Notes under the pieces: generated by a model
The model's database searches: none
The model's input: the letters and a program-made list of their open reading frames with translations, nothing else
Told to the model about the DNA's origin: nothing
From: UMGS1889 sp900556055
GTDB lineage: Bacteria; Bacillota; Clostridia; Oscillospirales; Ruminococcaceae
DNA: 31,760 nucleotides
Assembly (NCBI GenBank): GCA_902463265.1
Contig: CABQEV010000024.1
Coordinates: 1 to 31,760 of the forward strand
Reading direction: 5' to 3'
Position numbers and translations under genes: made by a program
In this document: in pieces, positions 1 to 7,684 of the stretch
Position numbering within the stretch: the stretch's first letter is position 1
Layout: each line of letters begins with the position of its first letter

Positions 1-103
1 ATATATGCGGTTTTGCGGCGAGAGATTCCCATAATTCAATGGGTTTTTAGTATTATTCTCTCATGCTTCGAGATTGAAACTCAAAAGTATCAGCTATTCA
101 TAA

Positions 104-355
104 GTGAAGCTGAAAGGATTGGCTGACAGTGAAAATCCTCTTGACCCTGTTAATCGTATTCATTGTCTGCTGAAGCTGTTTCTGAATGCTCACAGTGGCA
201 TCTGCCGTGAGGAGATACAGGACTGCTTGAACCTATATTCGTTTGTTATAAATGCACCGTCTGACCATTTAGAAAAAGTTGAAATAATAATCAATTCGGT
301 TTTTGAAAATCCCAAATCGCTAAAATATAGAGACCAATTTGGCTTAAAATCTTGA
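104..355 (+). pseudogene. Transposase C-terminal remnant (tentative IS1595/ISXO2-like)
   Basis: An 83-codon open stretch with a nominal GTG directly after an in-frame TAA, so the start is not convincing. The protein contains a segment of the form NPLDPVNRIHxLLKxFLNAHSG followed by EIQDCLNLYSFV and a short basic end (KSLKYRDQF). This resembles the C-terminal part of IS1595/ISXO2-type transposases, where a short His-x-x-Leu-Lys helix is followed by a YLxxF-type segment. The assignment is from memory of the family pattern, not from an alignment. Another frame is open from base 1 to 123, upstream of and overlapping this one, so a frameshift within an older transposase gene is possible. No terminal inverted repeats were recognised. 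It could also be a small gene of unknown function. Confidence 0.4.
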
Positions 356-477
356 TCCTTATGACCCGTGTGCAAATCGGGATTTAACCAATAAATTTTT
401 GTGCATCATTAAAACAGAGATCCCGCTGAAAAATTTTTTCACTTTTTTCTCCCAATTGATTTTACGGAATTTACCGC

Positions 478-509
478 TGATATAAAAATCACTGCTGTAT
501 ATAATATTA
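478..509 (+). promoter_or_regulatory. Possible forespore-type promoter of the SASP gene
   Basis: TGATATA, 18 bases, then AATATTA, ending about 45 bases before the SASP start. SASP genes in spore formers are read by sigma-G, whose boxes resemble TGAATA and CATACTA. The match here is partial and no better sigma-A promoter was seen in 356-553. That interval otherwise holds only AT-rich sequence. Confidence 0.22.
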
Positions 510-553
510 GTGCAAACCTCTTATGAAATTTTTATATAAAAGGAGAAACTATT

Positions 554-745
554 ATGAAAGACTCTAACATGACTCAGCAGGGACGCGAAACTCTCGAAAG
601 ATTTAAGATGGAAGCTGCTAACGAAGTCGGCGTTAACCTCAAGCAGGGCTACAACGGCGATCTGACCGCAAGAGAAGTCGGATCAGTGGGCGGCCAGATG
701 GTGAAAAAGATGATCGACGCATACAAGGCAGGCAACGTTCAGTAA
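554..745 (+). CDS. Alpha/beta-type small acid-soluble spore protein (SASP)
   Basis: A 63-residue protein with both classic alpha/beta SASP blocks: LERFKMEAANEVGVNL near residues 14-29 and GDLTAREVGSVGGQMVKKMI near 35-54. Proteins of this family coat and protect DNA in dormant endospores and are degraded by the GPR protease at germination; the Glu-rich first block is where GPR normally cuts. The start is supported by AGGAG eight bases before the ATG. Length is typical (60-75 residues). The gene stands alone and ends in a terminator shared with the convergent diguanylate cyclase gene. Its presence suggests the organism forms spores or descends from a spore former, although many Ruminococcus isolates are not seen to sporulate. 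Confidence 0.95.
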   Translation: MKDSNMTQQGRETLERFKMEAANEVGVNLKQGYNGDLTAREVGSVGGQMVKKMIDAYKAGNVQ

Positions 746-767
746 TCCGCTGAACTTCCGCAAATGA

Positions 768-803
768 AAAGCAGCCCGGTTTCGATATGAAATCGGGCTG
801 CTT
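768..803. terminator. Bidirectional intrinsic terminator
   Basis: AAAGCAGCCCGGTTTC pairs with GAAATCGGGCTGCTTT around a 4-base centre (16-base arms, one mismatch). The flanks are T-rich on both strands (GATTTATTCTT rightward, TTTTCATTTG leftward). It lies between the convergent SASP and diguanylate cyclase stop codons and can serve both. Confidence 0.85.
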
Positions 804-807
804 TGAT

Positions 808-2766
808 TTATTCTTCGTTTTTGGCGTATGCGAAATTGCCTTTTCCGTGCTTTTTGATCTCGTACATAGCAGCATCCGATGCCTTGATAACATCATCTGC
901 CGTACTTCCGTTAATATGCGTGAATGCAATACCGATACTGCAGTGAACATTAAGGTGTGATCCCGAAATATCAGAATCATATCCCGCTGCAAGCGTGTCG
1001 ATTATCTCCTTTGCATAATTTCCCGCATCGCCGTACAGGTTCAGATTGCGCATGTAGATCACAAATTCATCTCCGCCGAGCCTTCCTGCAAATCCCTTGT
1101 CATACGCTATTTCCTTCAGCGTATCGGCTGTGAATTTCAGGGCTTCATCTCCGCAGCTATGTCCGTAAGTATCATTGAACTGCTTGAATCCATCGAGGTC
1201 AACGAACATAACGGCATTGAGCGATGAATTTTCAGGATTTGCACGAATTTCTTCATTCAGGCTCCTGATAAAGCACTGTCTGTTATACAAATGAGTCAGT
1301 GCATCATAATTTGCACGCTGTTCAAGGTCGATCATGCTCTTTTTATCACGGTCGATATTTACGATTACGCCGATTATCTTTGACGGGACTTCGTTTCTGT
1401 CATAGAACTTTGCAGCTCTTATCATTATCCATGAAAATTCCCCGTAAATATCCTTTATGCGGTACTCGCCCTGAATATGGTTCGTATCCACGCTGAACAT
1501 CTTCTCTACATCAGCGACAAATCTTGCCTTATCGTCCTTATGTACACGGCATTTGTAGAAAAAGCTGTCCTCCAGCTTGTCGGTCTTGGGACGGAAGCTG
1601 AACATTTTATTGAAATTATTGGACATCATTACGGTGCCCTTGGCGATATTTATCTCGAATACGATATTATTCGTCATCTCAACGATCGCCTTATATCTAT
1701 GTTCCGATTCGAATACCCTGTCAAGCATTTTATTCAGTTCGGCACATATAAACAAAAATTCATCATTAGCGGGAGCTTCAAACTTTAGTGAATTATCCTG
1801 TTTTTTCTTCGCAAGAACGTGGATCATCATATCCAACGGCTTTGTAAATCTGTACACAGCAAATCCAATGAGGACAATTGCGGCAATGACTGTCAGAACA
1901 GCAGCTGTCAGAGTACCCGAATAATACTTGTTTGCCGAGTTCTGCACCTCACGCGCATCTATCGTATACACCAGCATCCAGTCGGTATTGGAAACAGGGC
2001 GCAGGACCAGGACTTTTTTTCTTCCGGCATCTTCATATATATATGTTTTTTCGCTTTCGATACCGTTATTTACAGCATCCTCAATATAACCCTGAACATT
2101 ATTCAGCTCGTTATATGCAAAATATTTCTTGCATACCGAAAACGGCGATTTCACCATAGTTCCGTACATATCCGAAACTGCGCCCGAAAAAACATTATCC
2201 GTTGACGCTTCCATGACCGATTCAATATATGCAAAATTATACACAAGATTTACTGTGCCTATCTCTGTGCTGTTTTCCGAATAAACCGTCTTGGAAATAA
2301 CAAAAACCACCGCATTTTCGGTTCCGAGCTTTATTCTCTGAATACCTGCAATACCATTTCCGCTGCCGACCTCGTTTATGCCAAGCTCTTCGCTTTTCAT
2401 GCCGATATTTGACGGATCGGTCGATGACATAACAATGCCGTCATTTTTGCAGACGATGATCTTTTCAAGATTATTGTCCGCCATGCAGATCTCCTGAAGT
2501 ATTCTGTAGGATGCATCGGGACTGCTGTCACCCTGAAGTGCATCGCGCAGTTCACTTATGGCAGAAACCGCCTTAGCCTCTGCGATGCATTTCTCCATGA
2601 ATGTGCTTATACTCTTATCCTGAGTTTCTATAACATGCCTGTAATACTTTTCTGCCATATCATCTGCGTATCTGCTTACTGAACCCTTTCCGACAGTGCA
2701 AACTATTATCATTGGTATAATCAGCAATACAAGCATTACGGTGCAAAGCTTGATCTTTATTCGCAT
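808..2766 (-). CDS. Membrane sensor diguanylate cyclase (extracytoplasmic sensor-PAS-GGDEF)
   Basis: A 652-residue protein. One membrane segment lies near residues 7-26, an extracytoplasmic Cache-like region near 27-280, a second membrane segment near 283-306, a short linker that could be HAMP-like, a PAS domain near 356-478 and a GGDEF domain near 479-650. The active loop is RLGGDEF (GGDEF at 564-568), and the metal site VDLDGFKQFNDTYGH is intact, so it should make cyclic di-GMP from GTP. The RxxD inhibitory I-site expected just before the active loop is absent: the R and D positions hold Tyr and Gly. The start is supported by GAAAGGA upstream. The GH44 gene ends 36 bases upstream with no terminator between, so the two are probably co-transcribed. 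The ligand of the outer domain is unknown. Confidence 0.93.
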   Translation of the reverse strand: MRIKIKLCTVMLVLLIIPMIIVCTVGKGSVSRYADDMAEKYYRHVIETQDKSISTFMEKCIAEAKAVSAISELRDALQGDSSPDASYRILQEICMADNNLEKIIVCKNDGIVMSSTDPSNIGMKSEELGINEVGSGNGIAGIQRIKLGTENAVVFVISKTVYSENSTEIGTVNLVYNFAYIESVMEASTDNVFSGAVSDMYGTMVKSPFSVCKKYFAYNELNNVQGYIEDAVNNGIESEKTYIYEDAGRKKVLVLRPVSNTDWMLVYTIDAREVQNSANKYYSGTLTAAVLTVIAAIVLIGFAVYRFTKPLDMMIHVLAKKKQDNSLKFEAPANDEFLFICAELNKMLDRVFESEHRYKAIVEMTNNIVFEINIAKGTVMMSNNFNKMFSFRPKTDKLEDSFFYKCRVHKDDKARFVADVEKMFSVDTNHIQGEYRIKDIYGEFSWIMIRAAKFYDRNEVPSKIIGVIVNIDRDKKSMIDLEQRANYDALTHLYNRQCFIRSLNEEIRANPENSSLNAVMFVDLDGFKQFNDTYGHSCGDEALKFTADTLKEIAYDKGFAGRLGGDEFVIYMRNLNLYGDAGNYAKEIIDTLAAGYDSDISGSHLNVHCSIGIAFTHINGSTADDVIKASDAAMYEIKKHGKGNFAYAKNEE

Positions 2767-2802
2767 ACTCGGTGTCCTTTCATAGGATTTTATGCATTTC
2801 TG

Positions 2803-4851
2803 CTAGATTTTCTTGTCTATTATTATCGCATATACCATAAGTCCTCCGACTGATGCAGTCATAAGTGATATAACGACCTTCCAGAATGTCGGCACGCTTT
2901 TTTCATTTTCATTATCATCTCTGCCGGAACTTTCTTCATCCGCTCCGTCAGATACTGCAGCAGTTGACTCACGACCGGTCGGCACTTCTGTAATATCAGT
3001 TTCAACCGCCGTATCCTGATCTTCATCCGAAAAAGCTGTTTCCGCTTCAGCAGGAGCCATGCTCTCCAAAGGGGCTTCAGAATGTGCAGGCTTGTCGGTA
3101 TCATTCTGAACAGATTCGGTATTTATCGTGAATGTCGGACCGGCCGTTTCAGCAGATGATTCCTCGCCTATCTCCGCTCCGATGCCGTCATCAGCCGTCG
3201 TAACGGGCTTATCCGACGTTCCTGTTATCTCAAAGAGATATACGGACAGCGGCGGCATCTCATAAGCAAATGTATTATCTGTTATATCCGAGATAGTACC
3301 CAGGCGTATTACAGATGCTGAGTCTGAATCAAATCCATAAACTACGGCTGAATCGTAATCCGCATCCGATGTTATTCTGAAAGTGATCTCCTTGTCCATC
3401 GAATAATTCTTATTAGACGCAACAACTGTCAGCCTTGAAATATCACCGCCGTCAACAGCCGCAAAGACCGAGCTGTTTTCATCGCCGTTATTATCGGAAT
3501 ATACAAGGGTATCGCCGAAAGACGAACTCTCGCCGTCATAATTTGTATAAAGGTTGATCGCAGCCTTCTGATATGTACTGTCTTTTCCGTTTGGACTGAG
3601 GCACGCAAGATAGACCCCCTGCGACGCGAAGCAGCCAAGCGCATCAGCTTCCGCAATACCGCCGCTTATGTCCCCTCCTCCGCCGAAATTATACTCACTG
3701 AACGAAAGCTTCGTTCCGGGATAATAAAGCTTGATGGAAGCCTGAAGTATCGGGATAAGCGGTGTATACTGACGGTAGGAATGCATCATGCTCAGTTCCG
3801 AATAATCGGGATCCCACAGTGTTCTTACCGTCTGCATTCTTGTTCTTCCGCACTGCTCATGCGTGTAATCGGTGCAGTCGAGGACATTATCCCCCAGCGG
3901 GCTGACAGATTCTGTATAATAATGCAGATCAAGCACGTCCAGCAGACGATATCCTGCGGCATTTTCAGCCTTCCGCATTTCCGAAAGATAATAGTCAATA
4001 AACCAGTTATATCCCTGCCCTGTTTTATTCCAGTCGGGAGCATCATTGAGTGAAATATATGATGTCAGACCTCTGAGCGACGGTCCGAATACCATAGCCG
4101 TGCTGTCCACGCTTTTGACAGACTGCGCAAGAACTATGCTTTTTTCCGCCAGTGACGATGCCTTTAGCTTCGGAAGCTCCAGCATAGGAAAATTTTCCTG
4201 CCAATACTCAGGTTCTCTGTCAAGAAAATATCCTGTAATGCCGCCTGATTTCGCTTTTCCGAATTTATTTACCAGATAATGAACATATTCATCACTGTAA
4301 ACGAAGTTATCATTTATATCGGGGATAGTCGATAAAACATCGTTTTTCTGTGAAGCAACGTTTATCCAGTGCTGCGGTTCGGCTGAGATCGGTGCAAGAA
4401 CAGCACCTGAGCCGTCACCCGCCGCATATCCGAGCATCGGCAGCGTAACAAATCTGCTGCTCACACCATTCTGCAAGCTTTTATTGAACAGATCAAAGCT
4501 GTACAAAGCAGGCTCGTTCCACCTGCTTGCGGGATAACTGCTTATCAGGGAGTTATCATTTGAATTATTTGCCTGTGCGCCTGAATTTGCATAATTTGTT
4601 TCCCAGTTATATGTAGAAAGTGCGGTGCTGCTCTGCTTGACAGCATTGACAGTAACGCCTTCAAGCTCATCAGCATCGGCAATTCCGTAGATATAAGGAC
4701 TTATCTTTGTGAGTCCGTCACCTGTATTTATATCAAAAGTCACAACTGTGTCATCAAATATATAATATGCCTCAGTGCTTGGCGATAAACAGCTTATCGC
4801 AGCAGCAGCCGAAAGCAGAAACGCCGTCATACGGCAAAATTTCTTATTCAT
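2803..4851 (-). CDS. GH44 family glycoside hydrolase with C-terminal membrane anchor
   Basis: 682 residues from the ATG at 4851, preferred over an ATG 15 bases upstream because GGGG lies seven bases before it. Signal peptide at residues 1-28 (basic start, FLLSAAAAIS core, cleavage probably after STEA). The GH44 domain spans roughly residues 45-540: entry motif ISPYIYG, STYNWETN, acid/base Glu 213 in FLDREPEYW, the LDLHYY strand, and nucleophile Glu 386 in FSEYNFGGG. GH44 enzymes cut beta-1,4-glucan, xyloglucan or mannan-type chains by a retaining mechanism; the substrate here is unknown. About 105 residues rich in Ser, Thr, Glu and Asp follow, then a membrane helix near 656-677 with a short KK tail. 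No dockerin, carbohydrate-binding module or LPxTG is visible, so it is probably held on the cell rather than in a cellulosome. First gene of a unit with the diguanylate cyclase. Confidence 0.88.
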   Translation of the reverse strand: MNKKFCRMTAFLLSAAAAISCLSPSTEAYYIFDDTVVTFDINTGDGLTKISPYIYGIADADELEGVTVNAVKQSSTALSTYNWETNYANSGAQANNSNDNSLISSYPASRWNEPALYSFDLFNKSLQNGVSSRFVTLPMLGYAAGDGSGAVLAPISAEPQHWINVASQKNDVLSTIPDINDNFVYSDEYVHYLVNKFGKAKSGGITGYFLDREPEYWQENFPMLELPKLKASSLAEKSIVLAQSVKSVDSTAMVFGPSLRGLTSYISLNDAPDWNKTGQGYNWFIDYYLSEMRKAENAAGYRLLDVLDLHYYTESVSPLGDNVLDCTDYTHEQCGRTRMQTVRTLWDPDYSELSMMHSYRQYTPLIPILQASIKLYYPGTKLSFSEYNFGGGGDISGGIAEADALGCFASQGVYLACLSPNGKDSTYQKAAINLYTNYDGESSSFGDTLVYSDNNGDENSSVFAAVDGGDISRLTVVASNKNYSMDKEITFRITSDADYDSAVVYGFDSDSASVIRLGTISDITDNTFAYEMPPLSVYLFEITGTSDKPVTTADDGIGAEIGEESSAETAGPTFTINTESVQNDTDKPAHSEAPLESMAPAEAETAFSDEDQDTAVETDITEVPTGRESTAAVSDGADEESSGRDDNENEKSVPTFWKVVISLMTASVGGLMVYAIIIDKKI

Positions 4852-5083
4852 ATATAATCCCCGCATAGTTCCGAAAAAACTGCATGATACGAAAAGCAGT
4901 CATTACAGCACTTACTGATATTTCCATTTTCAAGTTAGCGTAAATAACAAATCATTAAAAAAGTTAATTAATGCAAATCGTTAATTTCGCTGTTATGAGC
5001 AAAGCTTAAAAGATCCGTTCCCGAAGATGATAACGAAAAACAGCAGAAATGAATTATTCAGTGTTTTCTTATATACATAACTT
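4852..5083 (-). promoter_or_regulatory. Long 5' leader of the GH44 gene
   Basis: About 230 bases separate the predicted start of transcription (near 5083) from the GH44 ATG. The leader is AT-rich and matches no riboswitch class I know. Near its end a weak hairpin (arms 4879-4883 and 4896-4900, sequence ACTGC/GCAGT) is followed by six T on the transcribed strand, just before the ribosome site. It could act as a weak attenuator, but the stem is only five pairs. No coding sequence was seen here. Confidence 0.4.
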
Positions 5084-5089
5084 ATATTT

Positions 5090-5118
5090 ATTATACTACA
5101 AAACAACTGATTTTGCAA
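5090..5118 (-). promoter_or_regulatory. Sigma-A promoter for the GH44-diguanylate cyclase unit
   Basis: Reading leftward: TTGCAA (5113-5118), a 17-base spacer, TATAAT (5090-5095). The -10 box is perfect and the spacing ideal. Nothing else lies between it and the GH44 gene. Confidence 0.75.
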
Positions 5119-5141
5119 GAGAATTTTTTGGAAAAGATAAA

Positions 5142-5176
5142 AAATGGTGAACACCTATCAAAAGTGTTCACCATTT
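5142..5176 (-). terminator. Intrinsic terminator downstream of glnN
   Basis: A perfect 13-base stem, AAATGGTGAACAC with its complement, around a 9-base loop. On the minus strand it is followed by TTTTTTATCTTTT. It lies about 150 bases beyond the glnN stop, so the transcript has a long 3' tail. Confidence 0.85.
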
Positions 5177-5197
5177 GCCTGAATGATCAAGGGAGAT

Positions 5198-5295
5198 GGC
5201 ACGCAGGCTCAGGGAAAACCTGCGTGCCGTGTAAAAGTGAGTAAATGCATGACATACGGTAGTACATTCACACATTTTCGGATAAATGAAAATGT
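5198..5295. repeat. Two further perfect hairpins in the glnN 3' region
   Basis: GGCACGCAGG (5198-5207) pairs perfectly with 5219-5228, and ACATTTTC (5272-5279) pairs perfectly with 5288-5295. Neither has a T tract, so they are not ordinary terminators. With the terminator at 5142-5176 they make three consecutive stems in the 3' region of the glnN transcript. They may protect the messenger end or release a small RNA. Confidence 0.5.
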
Positions 5296-5329
5296 CTTAA
5301 GTAATTACATAATCTCTGAACAAAGATCA

Positions 5330-7429
5330 TTATACTCTGAAGAGCAGATCGCCATATGTGGGGAAAGGCCATACTTCTTCAGGAGTGATTGTTTCAAGCT
5401 CATCAGCAACAGCTCTCAGTGACTGCATTGACGAGAATACCTCGTTTCTGAAGTACTTAGCATTAGCCTCAGCGCCCTCAACGTCCTTGGATCCGACAAC
5501 CTTTGCCTCAAGAACAGATGTAGCGGAGTCAATGGAAGCAACAAGTCCGGAAACCTTGTCAGCCAGCTTCTTCTCAACGGAGCTGTCAACACCTGCCGCA
5601 TTCTTTGCAACAATGGAATCAACGAGGGTCTTAGCAAACTTCATGCCTGCGGGCAGAATGTTCTTTCTGGACATATCGATCATTGTAAGAGCCTCAATGT
5701 TCAGAACCTTGGAGTAGTTTTCAAGGATGATCTCAGTTCTGGATTCAAGCTCAGTTCTTGTATAAACCTTGAACATCTCGAACATCTTGATGTTCTTCTC
5801 ATCTGTATAGTGAGGAACAGCATCAACAGTAGAAACGTAGTTAGGCAGACCTCTCTTTTCAGCCTCTACTACCCAGCTCTCATCATAGCCGTTGCCGTTG
5901 AAGATGATCCTCTTGTGCTTCTTGATAGTATCAACAAGCAGATTGTTGAGGTCAACAGTAAAGTTGTTGGAGCCTTCAAGAGCATCAGCGAATTCCTTAA
6001 GGGAATTTGCAACGATTGTATTCAGGATGCAGTTTGTGCATGCGATAGTTTCGGAAGAACCAAGGCTTCTGAACTCGAACTTATTTCCAGTGAATGCAAA
6101 AGGAGATGTTCTGTTACGGTCCGTTGTATCCTTGGGGAAATTAGGCAGAGCCTCAACGCCGATAACGAATTCCTTATTCTCGTCAGACTTGATCATGTTT
6201 CCTGACTCGAGAGCATCAAGGATCTGCTGCAGCTCTGTGCCTACGAAGATAGACATAATAGCCGGAGGTGCCTCGTTAGCACCCAGACGGTGATCGTTTC
6301 CTGCCGAAGCAACGGAAAGTCTCAGCAGATCTGCATTTTCATCAACAGCCTTGATGATAGCAGCAAGGAAAGTAAGAAACTGAATGTTGTCCTTAGGATC
6401 CTTTCCGGGATCGAGAAGGTTCTGACCATCGTTTGTGGAGATGGACCAGTTATTGTGCTTACCCGAACCGTTGACACCTGCGAAAGGCTTTTCGTGGAGC
6501 AGACATACAAGACCGTGTCTCAGAGCGACCTTCTTCATGATCTCCATTGTCAGTGCGTTCTGGTCAGCTGCAACGTTTGATGTTGTGAAGATAGGAGCCA
6601 TCTCGTGCTGAGCGGGAGCAACCTCGTTATGCTCAGTCTTGGAAAGGATTCCAAGCTTCCAGAGCTCTTCATCGAGATCCTTCATGTATTCCTGAACTCT
6701 TGTCTTGATATTTCCGAAATAGTGATCCTCAAGCTCCTGACCCTTAGGTGCCTTTGCGCCGAAGAGTGTTCTTCCTGTGAAGATCAGATCCTTACGCTGA
6801 TCGTAAAGCTTCTTGTCAACGAGGAAGTATTCCTGCTCAGGACCAACCGTTGTTGTAACCCTTGTAGCAGTCTTGTTGCCGAAGAGCTTCAGAACTCTGA
6901 CAGCCTGCTCGGAAATTACCTCCATTGAACGGAGAAGAGGAGTCTTCTTATCGAGAACCTCACCTGTGTATGAGCAGAAAGCAGTAGGAATGTAAAGTGT
7001 GTTATCCTTGATAAATGCAGGAGATGTAGGATCCCATGCGGTATAGCCTCTTGCCTCGAATGTTGCTCTCAGACCGCCCGAAGGGAACGAAGAAGCATCA
7101 GGCTCGCCCTTGATAAGCTCCTTGCCTGAGAATTCCATGATGACCTTGCCGTCGCCTGTCGGTGAGATGAAGGAGTCATGCTTCTCAGCGGAAAGTCCTG
7201 TCATAGGATGGAACCAGTGAGTGTAATGTGTAACGCCCTTTTCAACAGCCCAGTCCTTCATAGCCTCTGCGATAACATCCGCAGCAGCGGGATCAAGAGC
7301 TGTACCCATCTTCTGAGTAGCAACGAATGACTTGTAAACGCTCTTGGGAAGCCTGTTCTTCATGGTTTCCTCATTGAATACGTTACAGCCGAAATATTCT
7401 GCAACTCCCTGAATTTTTGCATCTGACAT
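5330..7429 (-). CDS. glnN: Type III glutamine synthetase
   Basis: 699 residues from the ATG at 7429, chosen because GGGAGGAATTC lies directly before it; an upstream extension would run through the leader terminator. GS III joins ammonia to glutamate using ATP. The roughly 700-residue length separates it from GS I (about 450-470) and matches the GlnN family of Bacteroides, cyanobacteria and ruminococci. Visible motifs are HYTHWFHPMTG (68-78), the metal-binding GPEQEYF (196-202), and the ATP-site block GVNGSGKHNNWS (318-329). It is monocistronic: own promoter at 7542-7570, terminator at 5142-5176. Expression is probably controlled by the terminator/antiterminator leader at 7457-7504 and by upstream TTGCAA boxes, both shared in form with amt. 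The glutamine made here is the amide donor for the neighbouring GatCAB. Confidence 0.97.
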   Translation of the reverse strand: MSDAKIQGVAEYFGCNVFNEETMKNRLPKSVYKSFVATQKMGTALDPAAADVIAEAMKDWAVEKGVTHYTHWFHPMTGLSAEKHDSFISPTGDGKVIMEFSGKELIKGEPDASSFPSGGLRATFEARGYTAWDPTSPAFIKDNTLYIPTAFCSYTGEVLDKKTPLLRSMEVISEQAVRVLKLFGNKTATRVTTTVGPEQEYFLVDKKLYDQRKDLIFTGRTLFGAKAPKGQELEDHYFGNIKTRVQEYMKDLDEELWKLGILSKTEHNEVAPAQHEMAPIFTTSNVAADQNALTMEIMKKVALRHGLVCLLHEKPFAGVNGSGKHNNWSISTNDGQNLLDPGKDPKDNIQFLTFLAAIIKAVDENADLLRLSVASAGNDHRLGANEAPPAIMSIFVGTELQQILDALESGNMIKSDENKEFVIGVEALPNFPKDTTDRNRTSPFAFTGNKFEFRSLGSSETIACTNCILNTIVANSLKEFADALEGSNNFTVDLNNLLVDTIKKHKRIIFNGNGYDESWVVEAEKRGLPNYVSTVDAVPHYTDEKNIKMFEMFKVYTRTELESRTEIILENYSKVLNIEALTMIDMSRKNILPAGMKFAKTLVDSIVAKNAAGVDSSVEKKLADKVSGLVASIDSATSVLEAKVVGSKDVEGAEANAKYFRNEVFSSMQSLRAVADELETITPEEVWPFPTYGDLLFRV

Positions 7430-7456
7430 AATGAATTCCTCCCAACAAAAAATTAA

Positions 7457-7504
7457 GACGCTCCGCCGGCAGGTGTTGCCCTGCTGACGGAACGTCATTG
7501 TTCC
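7457..7504 (-). promoter_or_regulatory. glnN leader: terminator overlapping an AAUGAC-capped antiterminator hairpin
   Basis: On the transcript a small stem GGAAC-AAUGAC-GUUCC (7489-7504) comes first. Its 3' half is also the start of a 17-base arm, GACGTTCCGTCAGCAGG (7480-7496), which pairs with 7457-7473 around the loop GCAACA. That pairing has one mismatch and two G-U pairs and is followed by TTAATTTTTTG, then the ribosome site. The two structures share 7489-7496, so they cannot coexist. A hexaloop with A at position 1 and G at position 4 is the known recognition feature of ANTAR-domain antiterminators. A third stem (AUACC/GGUAU) may start the transcript. The structure is read from sequence; the ANTAR role is inferred. 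Confidence 0.75.
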
Positions 7505-7541
7505 TTGTAACTATTTATACCGTTTTTCTTGGTATGGTTAT

Positions 7542-7570
7542 ATAATACACTATAAATCCGGTTTTGTCAA
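7542..7570 (-). promoter_or_regulatory. glnN promoter
   Basis: Leftward TTGACA (7565-7570), 17 bases, TATTAT (7542-7547). The -35 is preceded by CAAAACCCC, as at amt. Predicted transcription starts near 7535, giving a leader of about 105 bases that contains the antitermination structure. Confidence 0.82.
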
Positions 7571-7589
7571 GGGGTTTTGAAAAGATTTT

Positions 7590-7679
7590 TTGCAAGTATC
7601 ATTAAACAATCTTGCAAAATTTTATGAACAGTGCCATTTTGCAAGTGCATTTCTGAATTATTTCACGCTGCAATTGCAA
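7590..7679 (-). promoter_or_regulatory. TTGCAA box cluster upstream of glnN
   Basis: TTGCAA occurs at 7590-7595, 7612-7617, 7639-7644 and 7674-7679. The two nearest the promoter are exactly 22 bases apart, and the nearer is 25 bases upstream of the -35 box. The same 22-base pair precedes amt. The sites suggest an operator for an unidentified nitrogen regulator. The cluster reaches the aspS stop codon. Confidence 0.5.
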
Positions 7680-7684
7680 AAATC

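Noticed and set aside
4981..5060. Possible cyclic di-GMP riboswitch in the GH44 leader
   Set aside because: It would fit the downstream cyclase, but the conserved GEMM core segments are not present.
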